Positions 1 to 6,880 are shown, numbered from the stretch's first letter. The stretch: DNA of 12,593 nt from Streptomyces sp. NRRL WC-3549 (GCF_000721935.1 NZ_KL585394.1:76898-89490), one strand, 5' to 3'. Notes: generated by a model not told the origin, from the letters alone. Program-made: numbers and translations.

Positions 1-15
1 GTGTATAAGAGACAG
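1..15. other. Sequencing adapter remnant (Tn5/Nextera mosaic end)
   Basis: The first 15 bases, GTGTATAAGAGACAG, are identical to the last 15 bases of the 19-bp Tn5 mosaic end used in tagmentation libraries. They sit exactly at the sequence end. If translated with the minus-strand gene next to them they would add a spurious LSLIH tail. They should be treated as library sequence, so the genomic DNA starts at 16. Confidence 0.95.
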
Positions 16-432
16 GTGCAGGGCGGCCACCAGGGCGGAGGTCTGCGGATCGGGCCGGTCAGCGTCGATGCGTACGGCGATGGTCTCCCGGACGGCCTCT
101 TCTATCCGGCGGGCCGCCGCGACGGTGTGGTCGGCGGTCTGCTGCCCGACCCCGGGGATCTGCCGCAGCCGGTACGGCCCGGCGTCGAGGACCTGCCGTA
201 CGGTGCGGAAGCCGCTCTTCTCGACCTCCCCGAGCCTCAGTCTGCCCTCGGTGACGTCCTTCAGCCGGGCCACCGGGATGGCGTCCAGCTCCGCCTCCGC
301 CAGCCCGTCGTGGATCGGCCGCAGGGCCGCCCGCACCGCTTCGACGGCCCGTGCGTGGTCGGCGACCAGCGCCTGGGCCGTCCCGAACAGACGCCCGCCC
401 CGGGCAACGGCCTCCCGCTCACTGCGCCCCAT
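16..432 (-). CDS. HhH-containing SNF2/DEAD-box helicase-like protein, N-terminal fragment
   Basis: An open frame of 139 residues runs from ATG at 432 into the contig end with no stop. A ribosome site (GGGGAG, 3 bases before ATG) supports the start. The fragment is mostly helical. It contains a helix-hairpin-helix element near residues 88-107 (LRQIPGVGQQTADHTVAAAR), preceded by LKDVTEGRLRLGEVE and followed by AVRIDADRPDPQT. From memory, these motifs match the N-terminal region of large actinobacterial SNF2-type DEAD/DEAH helicases, in which the ATPase motor follows several hundred residues later. The motor would lie beyond the contig edge, so no catalytic motif is visible. The gene starts inside the last codons of the upstream LysR gene (14-bp overlap), so the two may be co-transcribed. 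The helicase identity is inferred from the N-terminus only; the coding call itself is firm. Confidence 0.72.
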
Positions 433-1420
433 CGCTCCCCGGCCCCTCTCGTACGTCCCCGCATCCTTCCACCTCCTCAGGGACGGCCGTCGCCGTGGCC
501 CAGGAGGGGGACCAGGCCGCCGTCCCGGGGAGCGGCGGCAGGCTTCCGAGGTGGTCGACGACCGCGCGGAGTCCCGGGTGCGGGTCCGCGCGGCGGAAGA
601 TGAGCGAGAGCGGGTAGACCAGCGCCGGATCCACGATCGGGATGCGGCGCAGGTCGTAGTGGGGCGGCCAGACGTACCGGTCGCGTGCGCCGACGAGGGT
701 GGCCACGTCCGAGGAGTCCGCGAGGATGTCGAGGAGTACCTCGTTGCCGAAGTTCGGGCCCGCCGCGTCGAGCCGGAGGTCGAAGGCGGTGACCAGCTCG
801 TCGTAGAACTCCGCCCATTCGCTTCCCGGCGCGATACCCGGCACCCAGATCCGGTGACCACGCAGCTGGGCCGGGGTCACCGGCCGTGCGGAGGCGAGCG
901 GGTGCCTCGGGCCGACGAGGAGTTCCAGCGGGGAGCCGAACGCGTGGATCATCCGCAGGTCGGGCGGCAGCGCGGCCGGGTCGGTGACCGAGCGGAAGGT
1001 GGCGTCGATGTCGCCTGCCTGGACGGCGGTGACCGCCACACGTGGATCGTTGACTCTGAGGGTCACCACGTCGAGGTCGGTCCCGGGGTGCGCACGCCAG
1101 TAGTCGTGCAGGACGACGGCCTGTGCGGTGCGCAGGCCGAGGACGTCGATGCGGAGGGCGCGCGAGCCCGGCCTGATCGCGGTGACGGCACGATCGGCGC
1201 CCGCCACGACGGTCCGGGCGTGCGGGAGGAAGGCCTGGCCGTCGAGTGTCAGCTCGACCCCCCGGGCGGTGCGGGTGAACAACCGGACGCCGAGTCCGCG
1301 CTCGAGGGCCGCGATCCGCTTCGACACGGCTTGCTGCGTCACGCCGAGCTCGTCGGCCGCGTGCCGCAGCTGCCCGAGCTCGGCCGCGCGGACGAACGAT
1401 CGCACCGCCTCGGTATCCAT
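419..1420 (-). CDS. LysR-family transcriptional regulator
   Basis: This is a 333-aa protein of typical LysR length. Residues 1-60 form the winged helix-turn-helix (MDTEAVRSFVRAAELGQLRH, then AADELGVTQQAVSKRIAALE and GVRLFTRTARGVELT). Residues about 88-295 resemble the periplasmic-binding-like effector domain (RIDVLGLRTAQAVVLHDYWR; RHPLASARPV). The ATG at 1420 has GGTGG 4 bases upstream. The gene is divergent from the MFS exporter at 1549, the usual arrangement for a LysR protein controlling its neighbour; the inducer is unknown. The last 30 or so residues (PEEVEGCGDVREGPGSDGAQ) are not typical of the family, and they overlap the ribosome site and start of the helicase-like gene downstream. 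The true 3' extension may therefore be a recent stop-codon shift. Family assignment is secure; target and ligand are inference. Confidence 0.93.
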   Translation of the reverse strand: MDTEAVRSFVRAAELGQLRHAADELGVTQQAVSKRIAALERGLGVRLFTRTARGVELTLDGQAFLPHARTVVAGADRAVTAIRPGSRALRIDVLGLRTAQAVVLHDYWRAHPGTDLDVVTLRVNDPRVAVTAVQAGDIDATFRSVTDPAALPPDLRMIHAFGSPLELLVGPRHPLASARPVTPAQLRGHRIWVPGIAPGSEWAEFYDELVTAFDLRLDAAGPNFGNEVLLDILADSSDVATLVGARDRYVWPPHYDLRRIPIVDPALVYPLSLIFRRADPHPGLRAVVDHLGSLPPLPGTAAWSPSWATATAVPEEVEGCGDVREGPGSDGAQ

Positions 1421-1526
1421 CGGTCCACCGTACCCAGGGCCAACCGATGGTTGTGGCTCGCCCGGAACCCGGTTGTTTGATCAGGCATCGGTACGGCCGC
1501 TGTGATGGGGGGACCCGAACATCGGT
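1418..1526. promoter_or_regulatory. Putative LysR operator cluster between lysR and MFS gene
   Basis: The heptamer CATCGGT occurs four times in 109 bp: 1418-1424 (overlapping the lysR start codon), 1443-1449 (inverted), 1486-1492 and 1520-1526. Two short inverted repeats, AACC-GAT-GGTT (1442-1452) and AACC-C-GGTT (1466-1474), have centres 23 bp apart, about two helical turns. LysR proteins commonly bind such interrupted dyads in divergent promoters. One CATCGGT copy falls between the putative -35 and -10 of the exporter. Function is inferred from position and repetition. Confidence 0.5.
1477..1506 (+). promoter_or_regulatory. Putative promoter of the MFS gene
   Basis: TTGATC at 1477-1482 and TGTGAT at 1501-1506 are separated by 18 bp and resemble a sigma-70 (HrdB-like) promoter. 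Transcription would begin near 1513, giving a leader of about 36 bases before the GTG at 1549. The match is moderate. Confidence 0.35.
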
Positions 1527-1548
1527 TGTCGCGAGGAGTGGATGGCGC

Positions 1549-2793
1549 GTGCGGTGGGAGCCCGGTTTCGGCCGGCTGTGGTCGGCCTACGCCGTCAGTA
1601 CGTACGGCACGTGGATCGCCTTCGGCACGTTCCCGCTGATCGCGGTCCGCGTGCTGCACTCCTCGGCGTTCGCCGTGTCACTCCTGGAGGCGGCGGGACT
1701 CGCCGTCGCGGCGGTCGCCGCCTTCCCGCTCGGGCCGTGGGTCGAGCACCGGGCCAAGCGCCCGGTGATGATCGCGATGGACCTGGTCCGCTTCGCCGCC
1801 ATGGCGAGTGTCCCGGTCGCGTACGCGCTCGGGGTGCTCTCGTACGGCCAACTGCTGGCCGTCTCGGTGGTCTCCGGGACCGCGGGCATCGCCTTCGCCG
1901 CCGCGTCCGGCGCGTATCTGAAGCACCTCGTCCGTGGCGACCGCCTCCTGGTGGCGAACGGCAGGTTGGAGGGCACGAGTTGGGTGGCGACCGCTGCGGG
2001 GCCGCCCCTCGGTGGCGCGCTCGTGGGGCTGCTGGGCCCGGTCGTCACGGTCCTGGCCGACGCCTTCAGCTATCTGCTGTCCGCGCTCGCGGTACTCGGC
2101 ATCCGGGGCGGTGACATCGCGACACCCCCCGACCGGGCCACGGGGCCGCACCGGGCCGGTCTTCTCGGCGGCTGGCGGCTCATCCTCCACGACCGTGTGC
2201 TGAGAGGCCTGTTCCTCAACTCGATCCTGGTCAGCGGCCTCATCATGGCCACCGTCCCGCTCCTGTCCGTCCTGCTGCTGGGCCGGTACCACTTCCCGCC
2301 CTGGCAGTACGGTCTCGCCTTCGGCGTCCCCGCGCTCGGCGGCCTCGCGGGCGCCCGCCTCTCCGGGCGCCTCGTGGCCCGCTACGGCCGGCGTCGGGTC
2401 ATGGCCGTCTCCGGGTGGCTGCGCTCGCTCTTCCCCCTCGGTCTCGCCCTGGTCCGGCCCGGCGTCCCCGGGCTCCTCACCGTGATCGTCGTCGAGGGCC
2501 TGCTGATCACCTGCATGGGCGTCTTCAACCCGATCTACGCGACGGAACGCCTGCAACGGACTCCCGCGGACCGCACCGCCCAGGTCCTCAGCACCTGGAG
2601 CGCCGTCAGCAGACTCCTCCAAGCCGCCCTGGTGGCGCTCTGGGGGGTTCTCGCCACGGTCACCGGCCCGCTCACCGCGATCACCGTCTCCGGCGTCCTC
2701 CTGCTCGCCACCCCGCTCCTGCTGCCCGGCGGGACACCCGCGTCCACCCCTGAGCCCGCCGCCGCGCCGGCCGAAGACACCCGGGCCGCCTGA
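1549..2793 (+). CDS. MFS transporter (multidrug-efflux type)
   Basis: Starting from GTG at 1549 this is a 414-aa, strongly hydrophobic protein with about 10-12 membrane helices, the length expected for the major facilitator superfamily. MFS loop motifs are visible in both halves: GPWVEHRAKRPVM (residues 62-74) and LSGRLVARYGRRRV (residues 271-284). The GTG start is preferred because AGGAG at 1534-1538 precedes it and the next residues, RWEPGFGRLWSAYAVST, are the usual cytoplasmic lead into helix 1. An in-frame ATG at 1447 would add 34 polar residues running through the regulatory repeats. The tail (about residues 394-414) is Pro/Ala-rich and probably disordered. It resembles the MFS exporters annotated as transmembrane secretion effectors or macrolide/multidrug efflux pumps; the substrate cannot be read from sequence. 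It is divergent from a LysR regulator that probably controls it. Confidence 0.9.
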   Translation: MRWEPGFGRLWSAYAVSTYGTWIAFGTFPLIAVRVLHSSAFAVSLLEAAGLAVAAVAAFPLGPWVEHRAKRPVMIAMDLVRFAAMASVPVAYALGVLSYGQLLAVSVVSGTAGIAFAAASGAYLKHLVRGDRLLVANGRLEGTSWVATAAGPPLGGALVGLLGPVVTVLADAFSYLLSALAVLGIRGGDIATPPDRATGPHRAGLLGGWRLILHDRVLRGLFLNSILVSGLIMATVPLLSVLLLGRYHFPPWQYGLAFGVPALGGLAGARLSGRLVARYGRRRVMAVSGWLRSLFPLGLALVRPGVPGLLTVIVVEGLLITCMGVFNPIYATERLQRTPADRTAQVLSTWSAVSRLLQAALVALWGVLATVTGPLTAITVSGVLLLATPLLLPGGTPASTPEPAAAPAEDTRAA

Positions 2794-2826
2794 CGACACC
2801 GCGGCGCCCGCTCGTGGCCGTGGGGA

Positions 2827-2863
2827 GCCGCATGCGGACGGAACGGCCCCGCCCGCATGCGGC
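2827..2863. terminator. Bidirectional hairpin between convergent genes
   Basis: A perfect 11-bp inverted repeat (GCCGCATGCGG at 2827-2837, CCGCATGCGGC at 2853-2863) with a 15-base loop lies between the stop codons of the MFS gene (2793) and the DUF397 gene (2877). There is no U-tract, which is common for Streptomyces terminators. It could serve both transcripts. Confidence 0.65.
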
Positions 2864-2876
2864 CTGCCGTCGTACG

Positions 2877-3083
2877 TCAGCCGCGCGCGGCCATCCGCAC
2901 GAACGCCGCCCACTGGGCGGGCCCGACGTCCAGGACCGGCCCTTCGGCGCGCTTGGAGTCGCGTACGTACACGGAGGCGTACGTGGTCGCCACCTCGACG
3001 CAGTCTCCGCCGTTGCCCGCGCTGTAACTGCTCTTGCACCACGTCAGGTCATCTGCAGGCGGAACGGGTACCACTGTGTTCAT
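2877..3083 (-). CDS. DUF397 domain protein
   Basis: This 68-aa protein is a complete DUF397 domain: DDLTWCKSSYSAGNGGDCVE at residues 11-30, then VYVRDSKRAEGPVLDVGPAQ and WAAFVRMA. DUF397 proteins are small, numerous in Streptomyces and nearly always encoded beside an XRE/DUF5753 regulator, as here. The ATG at 3083 overlaps the TGA of that regulator in an ATGA junction, so the two are translationally coupled. The family is thought to act as a partner or effector of the adjacent DNA-binding protein in development or antibiotic control. The start is fixed by the overlap; a longer frame through to 4814 on the same strand is only a GC-driven extension. Confidence 0.93.
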   Translation of the reverse strand: MNTVVPVPPADDLTWCKSSYSAGNGGDCVEVATTYASVYVRDSKRAEGPVLDVGPAQWAAFVRMAARG

Positions 3084-3919
3084 CGCTCTCCCAACAGTCT
3101 CTCGATGAAGGCCAGTGACTCCCTCGGGGTGAGGGCCTGGGCCCGGAGCACACCGTAGGTCGATTCGTAGGCGCCGACCTTCTTCGGTTCCGAGTGCAGT
3201 GCGCTTTCGTCCTGCACCTCCGCATAGGCCATCCTGCGACGATCCCCGATGTGGAGCAACGTGAACGCCCCGGCCAGTCCGGCGTGTTCGACGATGCGGG
3301 TGGGCATCACCTGGATCTCGATGTTGCGCTCGTGCCCGTAGAGCAGGAGCTGCTCCAACTGTCCGTGCAGGACGGCCTCTCCGCCGAGCGGGCGCCTCAG
3401 AACGGCTTCCTCCACGACGAAGCTCAGCAGCGGGGCCGGACGCCGCGCGAAGAGTCTCTGCCGCTCCATGCGTGCGGCGACCCGCTGTTCCACCGTGTCC
3501 GCGTCCAGCAGTGGACGCCACATCTCGAAGACCGCTCGCGCGTACTCCTCGGTCTGCAGCAGCCCTTTGACCACGTGACTGTCGTAGGCGTGCAGTTGCG
3601 TTGCCTCCGCCTCCAGCCGCGCGTACTGCCGGAAGAACGACGGGTACCGCGCCCGCTCCACCTCCCCCTTCATGGCCACCAGCACCCCGCGCCCGCCCAG
3701 GACCCGGTCCACCGCGTCCACCATCTCCGGTTTGGGGATGCGGCGCCCCTGTTCCACCGAGGCGATGTGGGCCTCGCCGTACCCGACGCTCGCGCCGAGC
3801 TCCGCCTGGGTGAGCCCCGCGGCCTCGCGCAGCAGCTTCACCTGGCGGCCGAAACAGCGCAGGAACCCGCTCCCCGGATCTGCGGAGCCCTCGACGGCAC
3901 CGGCCACCGCAACGTCCAT
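3080..3919 (-). CDS. XRE-family regulator with DUF5753 (WhiJ-like)
   Basis: A 279-aa protein. Residues about 20-76 form an XRE helix-turn-helix (LLREAAGLTQAELGASVGYG, then EAHIASVEQGRRIPKPE), and residues about 95-275 form the DUF5753 domain (YDSHVVKGLLQTEEYARAVF; EIQVMPTRIVEHAGLAGAF). ATG at 3919 is chosen because AGGAGG and GAGG precede it at 9 and 4 bases; the frame can extend 19 residues further but without a ribosome site. The architecture is that of WhiJ and its many Streptomyces paralogues, which work with a DUF397 partner and often an RsbW-like ATPase. All three are present: DUF397 is coupled downstream and the ATPase is divergent upstream. It is probably a repressor acting on its own region, and the palindrome at 3937-3946 just upstream of its ribosome site is a candidate target. 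The name whiJ itself is not claimed, since paralogues are numerous. Confidence 0.93.
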   Translation of the reverse strand: MDVAVAGAVEGSADPGSGFLRCFGRQVKLLREAAGLTQAELGASVGYGEAHIASVEQGRRIPKPEMVDAVDRVLGGRGVLVAMKGEVERARYPSFFRQYARLEAEATQLHAYDSHVVKGLLQTEEYARAVFEMWRPLLDADTVEQRVAARMERQRLFARRPAPLLSFVVEEAVLRRPLGGEAVLHGQLEQLLLYGHERNIEIQVMPTRIVEHAGLAGAFTLLHIGDRRRMAYAEVQDESALHSEPKKVGAYESTYGVLRAQALTPRESLAFIERLLGER

Positions 3920-4166
3920 GCTTCCTCGCCTCCTGATGCGTACGCAGGGAGAGAAGGCTATGACTCTGCGTAGCAACGGGGAGTGGGTTTCGCCGGAATG
4001 TCCGTCGGGCGGGTGACGACGGCGCCCGTCGCCCGGGGAGCCGGGCCTCTGCTTCCGGACGGCGCGCCCGTACTGCTACGTCAGGAGCGGGGCAGGCCCC
4101 GACAAGCCGTGTCCGTACGGTCGTCGGTGCTGGTGGAAGCGGTGCACGAGGCGGGATCTTCGTCCC
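3920..4166. promoter_or_regulatory. Divergent regulatory region, XRE gene and ATPase gene
   Basis: These 247 bp hold no gene. A perfect 10-bp palindrome TGCGTACGCA lies at 3937-3946, and a related TGCGTAGCA lies at 3967-3975; TGCTACG (4074-4080) is close to the reverse of the latter. These are candidate operators for the XRE protein. A 6-bp-stem hairpin GCCCGG-ggag-CCGGGC lies at 4031-4046. I found no convincing -35/-10 pair. Confidence 0.4.
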
Positions 4167-4610
4167 ATGACGTTCCCCGGCCGCACCGCGCCACACCCCG
4201 CAGACACCTTCGAACTCCGCTTCTCCTCCACCCCGCGCGGTGCCCGCCTCGCCCGGCGGCTGGCCTCCCACCGCGTCCACGAGTGGGGGCACCGCTACGG
4301 CTCCGAGGTGAACGACACGGTGAGCCTGGTCGTCGGTGAACTGGCCGCGAACGCGGTCACGCACGGGCTGGTGCCCGGCCGGGACGTACTGCTCCGGCTG
4401 AGCCGGGCAGCGGGTGGGCGGTTGCGGGTCGAGGTCGGTGACACCCGGGGCGAGCGTCTGCCGGCGCCTCCCGCCGACCCGCCCGGCGACGCGGAGACGG
4501 GGCGAGGACTGCTGCTGGTCGCCGCGCTCGCCGAGGAGTGGGGTGTCGTTCCACGGGAGGGTGCGCCGGGCAAGACCGTATGGGCCTCCCTGCGCGCCGC
4601 GTCCCCCTGA
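4167..4610 (+). CDS. RsbW/SpoIIAB-like ATP-binding protein
   Basis: A 147-aa protein consisting of one GHKL (HATPase_c) domain of the anti-sigma-factor kinase type. The N-box is VVGELAANAVTHG (residues 55-67; E58 and N62 are the metal/ATP residues). The G1-type box is EVGDTRGERLP (89-99, D92), and the glycine lid is ETGRGLLLVAALAEEWGV (110-127). Proteins of this type bind ATP and inhibit or phosphorylate partner proteins. Streptomyces has dozens, many next to XRE/DUF397 pairs, as here. There is no clear ribosome site before ATG 4167 (GAGG lies about 15 bases away), so expression may be low or the start may differ slightly. The partner is unknown; the divergent XRE/DUF397 pair is the natural candidate. 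It has no transmembrane segment and is cytoplasmic. Confidence 0.9.
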   Translation: MTFPGRTAPHPADTFELRFSSTPRGARLARRLASHRVHEWGHRYGSEVNDTVSLVVGELAANAVTHGLVPGRDVLLRLSRAAGGRLRVEVGDTRGERLPAPPADPPGDAETGRGLLLVAALAEEWGVVPREGAPGKTVWASLRAASP

Positions 4611-4950
4611 GTCCCGAGCCGCCCACCGCCGTCCGTCGACGAGGCCGGACTCCCAGGCGCAGGCGGCGATCTCCCGCGCGGGGATTGCGGTCTGAGGTTT
4701 CCTGGACACCGGCACGGCGTTGTCGAGGCGTCGCAGCGGGCGGACCGTGACGGCGGGGCTCGCCAGCGCCTCGCCGGAGGCGGCCGCCCTGATGGCCTCG
4801 ACCAGCAGGACCACCGGGCCCGGTCTTCGTCCTCGGCGGCGACGGCCGAGGACCCGGCGGCCGGCACGCGCATGCCCGCCGCGGTGATGGGTACGACCCC
4901 TCCCGTACAGCGGCGTCGCGGAAGCGACCGGAGATTCAGGAGTACCGGAA
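4611..4950 (-). pseudogene. Remnant of a NarL/LuxR-type response regulator
   Basis: These 340 bp hold no intact gene. On the minus strand, 4814-4725 reads LLVEAIRAAASGEALASPAV followed by TVRPLRRL. This is very close to the end of the receiver domain and linker of NarL-type response regulators, whose usual form, from memory, is ELVEAIRAVAAGEALLSPAVTRRLI. The rest of the protein is missing. Upstream, in another frame near 4845-4819, AVAAEDED is reminiscent of the N-terminal acidic pocket. After the matching segment the frame continues (SRKPQTAIPAREIAACAWES) without the LuxR helix-turn-helix. The simplest reading is a response-regulator gene degraded by an internal deletion or frameshift and by loss of the DNA-binding domain. 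The exact limits are not certain. Nothing on the plus strand here looks coding. Confidence 0.5.
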
Positions 4951-5325
4951 GTGATTCGAAAGCTGCAGGCGGTCGCACTGGACTGTGCCGACCCGGCCCG
5001 GCTCGCGCGGTTCTACGCTGAACTGCTCGGTGGGCGGGTGGTCGCGGACTCGGAGGACTCCGGCTGGGTCGAGGTACAGGGATTCGAGGGGACGCCGCTG
5101 GCCTTCCAGCGGGTGGACGGCTACCGGCCGCCCGAGTGGCCCGGCCAGGAGCGCCCGCAGCAGTTCCACCTGGACTTCGACGTGGACGACCTCGACGGGG
5201 AGGAGAAGCGGGCGCTCGCCCTCGGCGCGACGGTGCTGGAGCGGACCGACCAGGTCCGCCCGGGTACCAACTGGCGGATCTACGCGGACCCGGCCGGCCA
5301 CCCCTTCTGCCTCTGCGTGCACTGA
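4951..5325 (+). CDS. VOC-family protein (glyoxalase/bleomycin-resistance fold)
   Basis: A 124-aa protein matching the single-domain VOC family. It begins with the typical first beta-alpha unit (VALDCADPARLARFYAELLG, residues 8-27). Then come a substrate-strand segment WVEVQGFEGTPLAFQRV, the second repeat start QQFHLDFDVDDLDGEEKRAL (residues 70-89, H73) and the closing YADPAGHPFCLC (111-122, H117). These features match the Glyoxalase_6-like subgroup common in actinobacteria. Members of the fold include metal-dependent lyases and dioxygenases as well as drug-binding resistance proteins, so the reaction cannot be assigned. GTG at 4951 has AGGAG at 4938-4942, 8 bases upstream. The gene stands alone and ends before a large hairpin. 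Confidence 0.92.
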   Translation: MIRKLQAVALDCADPARLARFYAELLGGRVVADSEDSGWVEVQGFEGTPLAFQRVDGYRPPEWPGQERPQQFHLDFDVDDLDGEEKRALALGATVLERTDQVRPGTNWRIYADPAGHPFCLCVH

Positions 5326-5419
5326 GGCCCTCGGGCCCCGCCCCGGCTCGGCGGCAGTCGCCCCCTGTCCGCCCGGCGGCTGCGAACGCGCCCACGGAGC
5401 CCGGTGTCCGAAAGGGCCC

Positions 5420-5495
5420 GGCCCGGCGCTCTTGGGCCCGTGCAGCCGGTCCCTCCCCCGCCGGGACCGGCTGCACGGACCAAGAGTGCCGGGCC
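5420..5495. terminator. Large imperfect inverted repeat, probable bidirectional terminator
   Basis: Arms 5420-5453 (34 bases) and 5463-5495 (33 bases) pair along almost their whole length around a 9-base loop (TCCCCCGCC). The inner 16 bp, CCGTGCAGCCGGTCCC with its complement, are perfect. The outer part, GGCCCGGC-x-CTCTTGG, has one mismatch and one 2:1 bulge. It lies between the convergent VOC gene (ends 5325) and AraC gene (ends 5579), so termination in both directions is the likely role. There is no U-tract. No other gene is seen in 5326-5578. Confidence 0.7.
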
Positions 5496-5578
5496 GGAGC
5501 ACGATGATGTTGCCCTTCCGTCCACGGTTTCTTGCCAGCGCGTCCATGACAGGGCCCTTGGCCGCCTCGGGGCCCCGT

Positions 5579-6589
5579 TCAGCCCGCCTCTTCCGCCTCG
5601 CCCTGCCCCTTCTGCTGCTGGGCGCGCAGCCGGTGCTCCCTGGGTGAGAGCCCGTAGGCGGCCCGGAAGGCGCGGCTGAAACCGGAGGCGCGGGGGAAGC
5701 CCCAGCGCGCGGCGATCCCGTGGACCGGTTCGCCCCGGAGCGCGGGGTCCTCCAGATCGCGCCGGGCGCGTTCCAGGCGCCGGCTCCGTATGCTCGCGGC
5801 GACCGTCTCCCCTTGCGCGTGCTCCTCGAAGACGCGGTGCAGCTGGCTGAGGGAGATGTGGTGTGCCGCGGCGACGGTCTGGGGGGACAGCTCCGGGTCG
5901 TGCAGGTTCTCCCGGATGAACGCGTAGATCTGCCGCAGCAGGACCTGGCTGCGGTTCTCGGGCGGCAGCGCGGATTCGGCGTCCACCGCCTGGGCGAGCA
6001 GGGCCGACACCAGATCGAGGACGACCCCTCCCAGCCGGGGGGCGTCGGTCGGCCGCAGGGCCCCCGCCTGCTGCTCCAGGCCGGTGAGGAATCCGGCGAG
6101 CAGCGCGCCCATGCCCTCGTGCCCGGGGAGCCCACGGCCCAGTACCTGCCTCAGCCGGCGCGGGGCCAGCGGGAGCAGCGCCTTGGGGAAGTCGACGCCC
6201 ACCCCTCGGATGGGGCTGCCCACTCCGCCGTCGGACGGCCGGAGGTCGTACGGCAGGGAATCGTCCACCAGATGCAGGTCCAGAGGCCCGAAGGTGTCGG
6301 TGCCGCCGGAGTGTTCGAGGGTCAGCTCCCCCTCCAGCAGCAGCGTCAGGTGGTACAGCCCGTCGTCGGTCCGGCGTGCCCGCCGAGGGCTCTGCCGGTA
6401 ACGCGCGGGCAGGACCGATGTCGGCCACACCGTCACCGGGCCCAGCTCCATCAGCCGCATCTCCGCGCGGAAGTCACGGGCGTACGGACTGCTCATCTCG
6501 CTCGCGCGGGTCCGGCCGAGGAGTTCGCGCCAGTAGTCGAACCTGTCGGCGGCCGGCACCTCGCGGGTGTCGAAAACAGTCCCGATCAC
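5579..6589 (-). CDS. AraC-family transcriptional regulator
   Basis: A 336-aa protein. The N-terminal half (about residues 1-205) fits the AraC-binding-like domain of the NahR/FeaR type: MIGTVFDTREVPAADRFDYW, then DFRAEMRLMELGPVTVW and YHLTLLLEGELTLEH, and later GVGVDFPKALLPL. Residues 219-322 form the double helix-turn-helix: IYAFIRENLHDPELSPQTVA, HHISLSQLHRVFEEHAQGET, and the signature GIAARWGFPRASGFSRAFRA followed by AYGLSPREHR. The GTG start at 6589 has GAGGTGGGAG just upstream. The C-terminus ends in a charged tail (QQQKGQGEAEEAG). The partner gene on the other side, at 6881, is not metabolic, so the target is not obvious; the regulator could act on distant genes or be an orphan left beside inserted DNA. 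Confidence 0.93.
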   Translation of the reverse strand: MIGTVFDTREVPAADRFDYWRELLGRTRASEMSSPYARDFRAEMRLMELGPVTVWPTSVLPARYRQSPRRARRTDDGLYHLTLLLEGELTLEHSGGTDTFGPLDLHLVDDSLPYDLRPSDGGVGSPIRGVGVDFPKALLPLAPRRLRQVLGRGLPGHEGMGALLAGFLTGLEQQAGALRPTDAPRLGGVVLDLVSALLAQAVDAESALPPENRSQVLLRQIYAFIRENLHDPELSPQTVAAAHHISLSQLHRVFEEHAQGETVAASIRSRRLERARRDLEDPALRGEPVHGIAARWGFPRASGFSRAFRAAYGLSPREHRLRAQQQKGQGEAEEAG

Positions 6590-6880
6590 GCTCCCACCTC
6601 GGCCTTCTCGCGGAGTCTCAGCTTCCGGCAGCCTAAGGGGTGGCCCTCATACAGGTTCCCGAGACGGTGAAAGGTGCGGTAGTTCGGCCATCTCCCGCCC
6701 CGCCGAGAGCCACGGTTCCGGCCGTCCCGATCCAACGCCGCTGCTCCGGGGGAGATTCCCTCCTGTCCGGCCGACCGCGCCACGCTGTCAGCCCAGCAGG
6801 ACGTCAGTCAGTGGCAGAGCCACGATCACCGGGACCTGAGTATCAGCATCAATGTCAGTGGCGGCTGCTTCCATGGCGTC
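6590..6880. other. Intergenic region between AraC and the 655-aa gene
   Basis: No convincing gene is seen in these 291 bp. A 65-codon frame on the minus strand (6783-6586) has no family resemblance. A 9-bp direct repeat GTCAGTGGC occurs at 6807-6815 and 6854-6862. A TATGAG on the minus strand near 6650 could be a -10 box for the AraC gene, but without a good -35. This is the left edge of what looks like accessory DNA. Confidence 0.4.

Noticed and set aside
68..1480. Plus-strand frame of 470 codons opposite the LysR gene
   Set aside because: It is antisense to a clear LysR protein and is composed of low-complexity Arg/Asp/Gly-rich sequence, typical of third-position GC bias.
1678..3042. Minus-strand frame of 454 codons opposite the MFS gene
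   Set aside because: Gly/Arg/Asp-rich with no recognisable domain; the plus strand encodes a complete MFS transporter.
2877..4814. A single 645-codon minus-strand protein
   Set aside because: Only its last 68 residues (DUF397) and first 30 or so (response-regulator remnant) make sense. The middle is an out-of-frame reading of the XRE gene and antisense of the ATPase gene.
5496..5578. Small minus-strand peptide downstream of the AraC gene (MDALARNRGRKGN...)
   Set aside because: The frame runs into the large hairpin without a stop and has no ribosome site.
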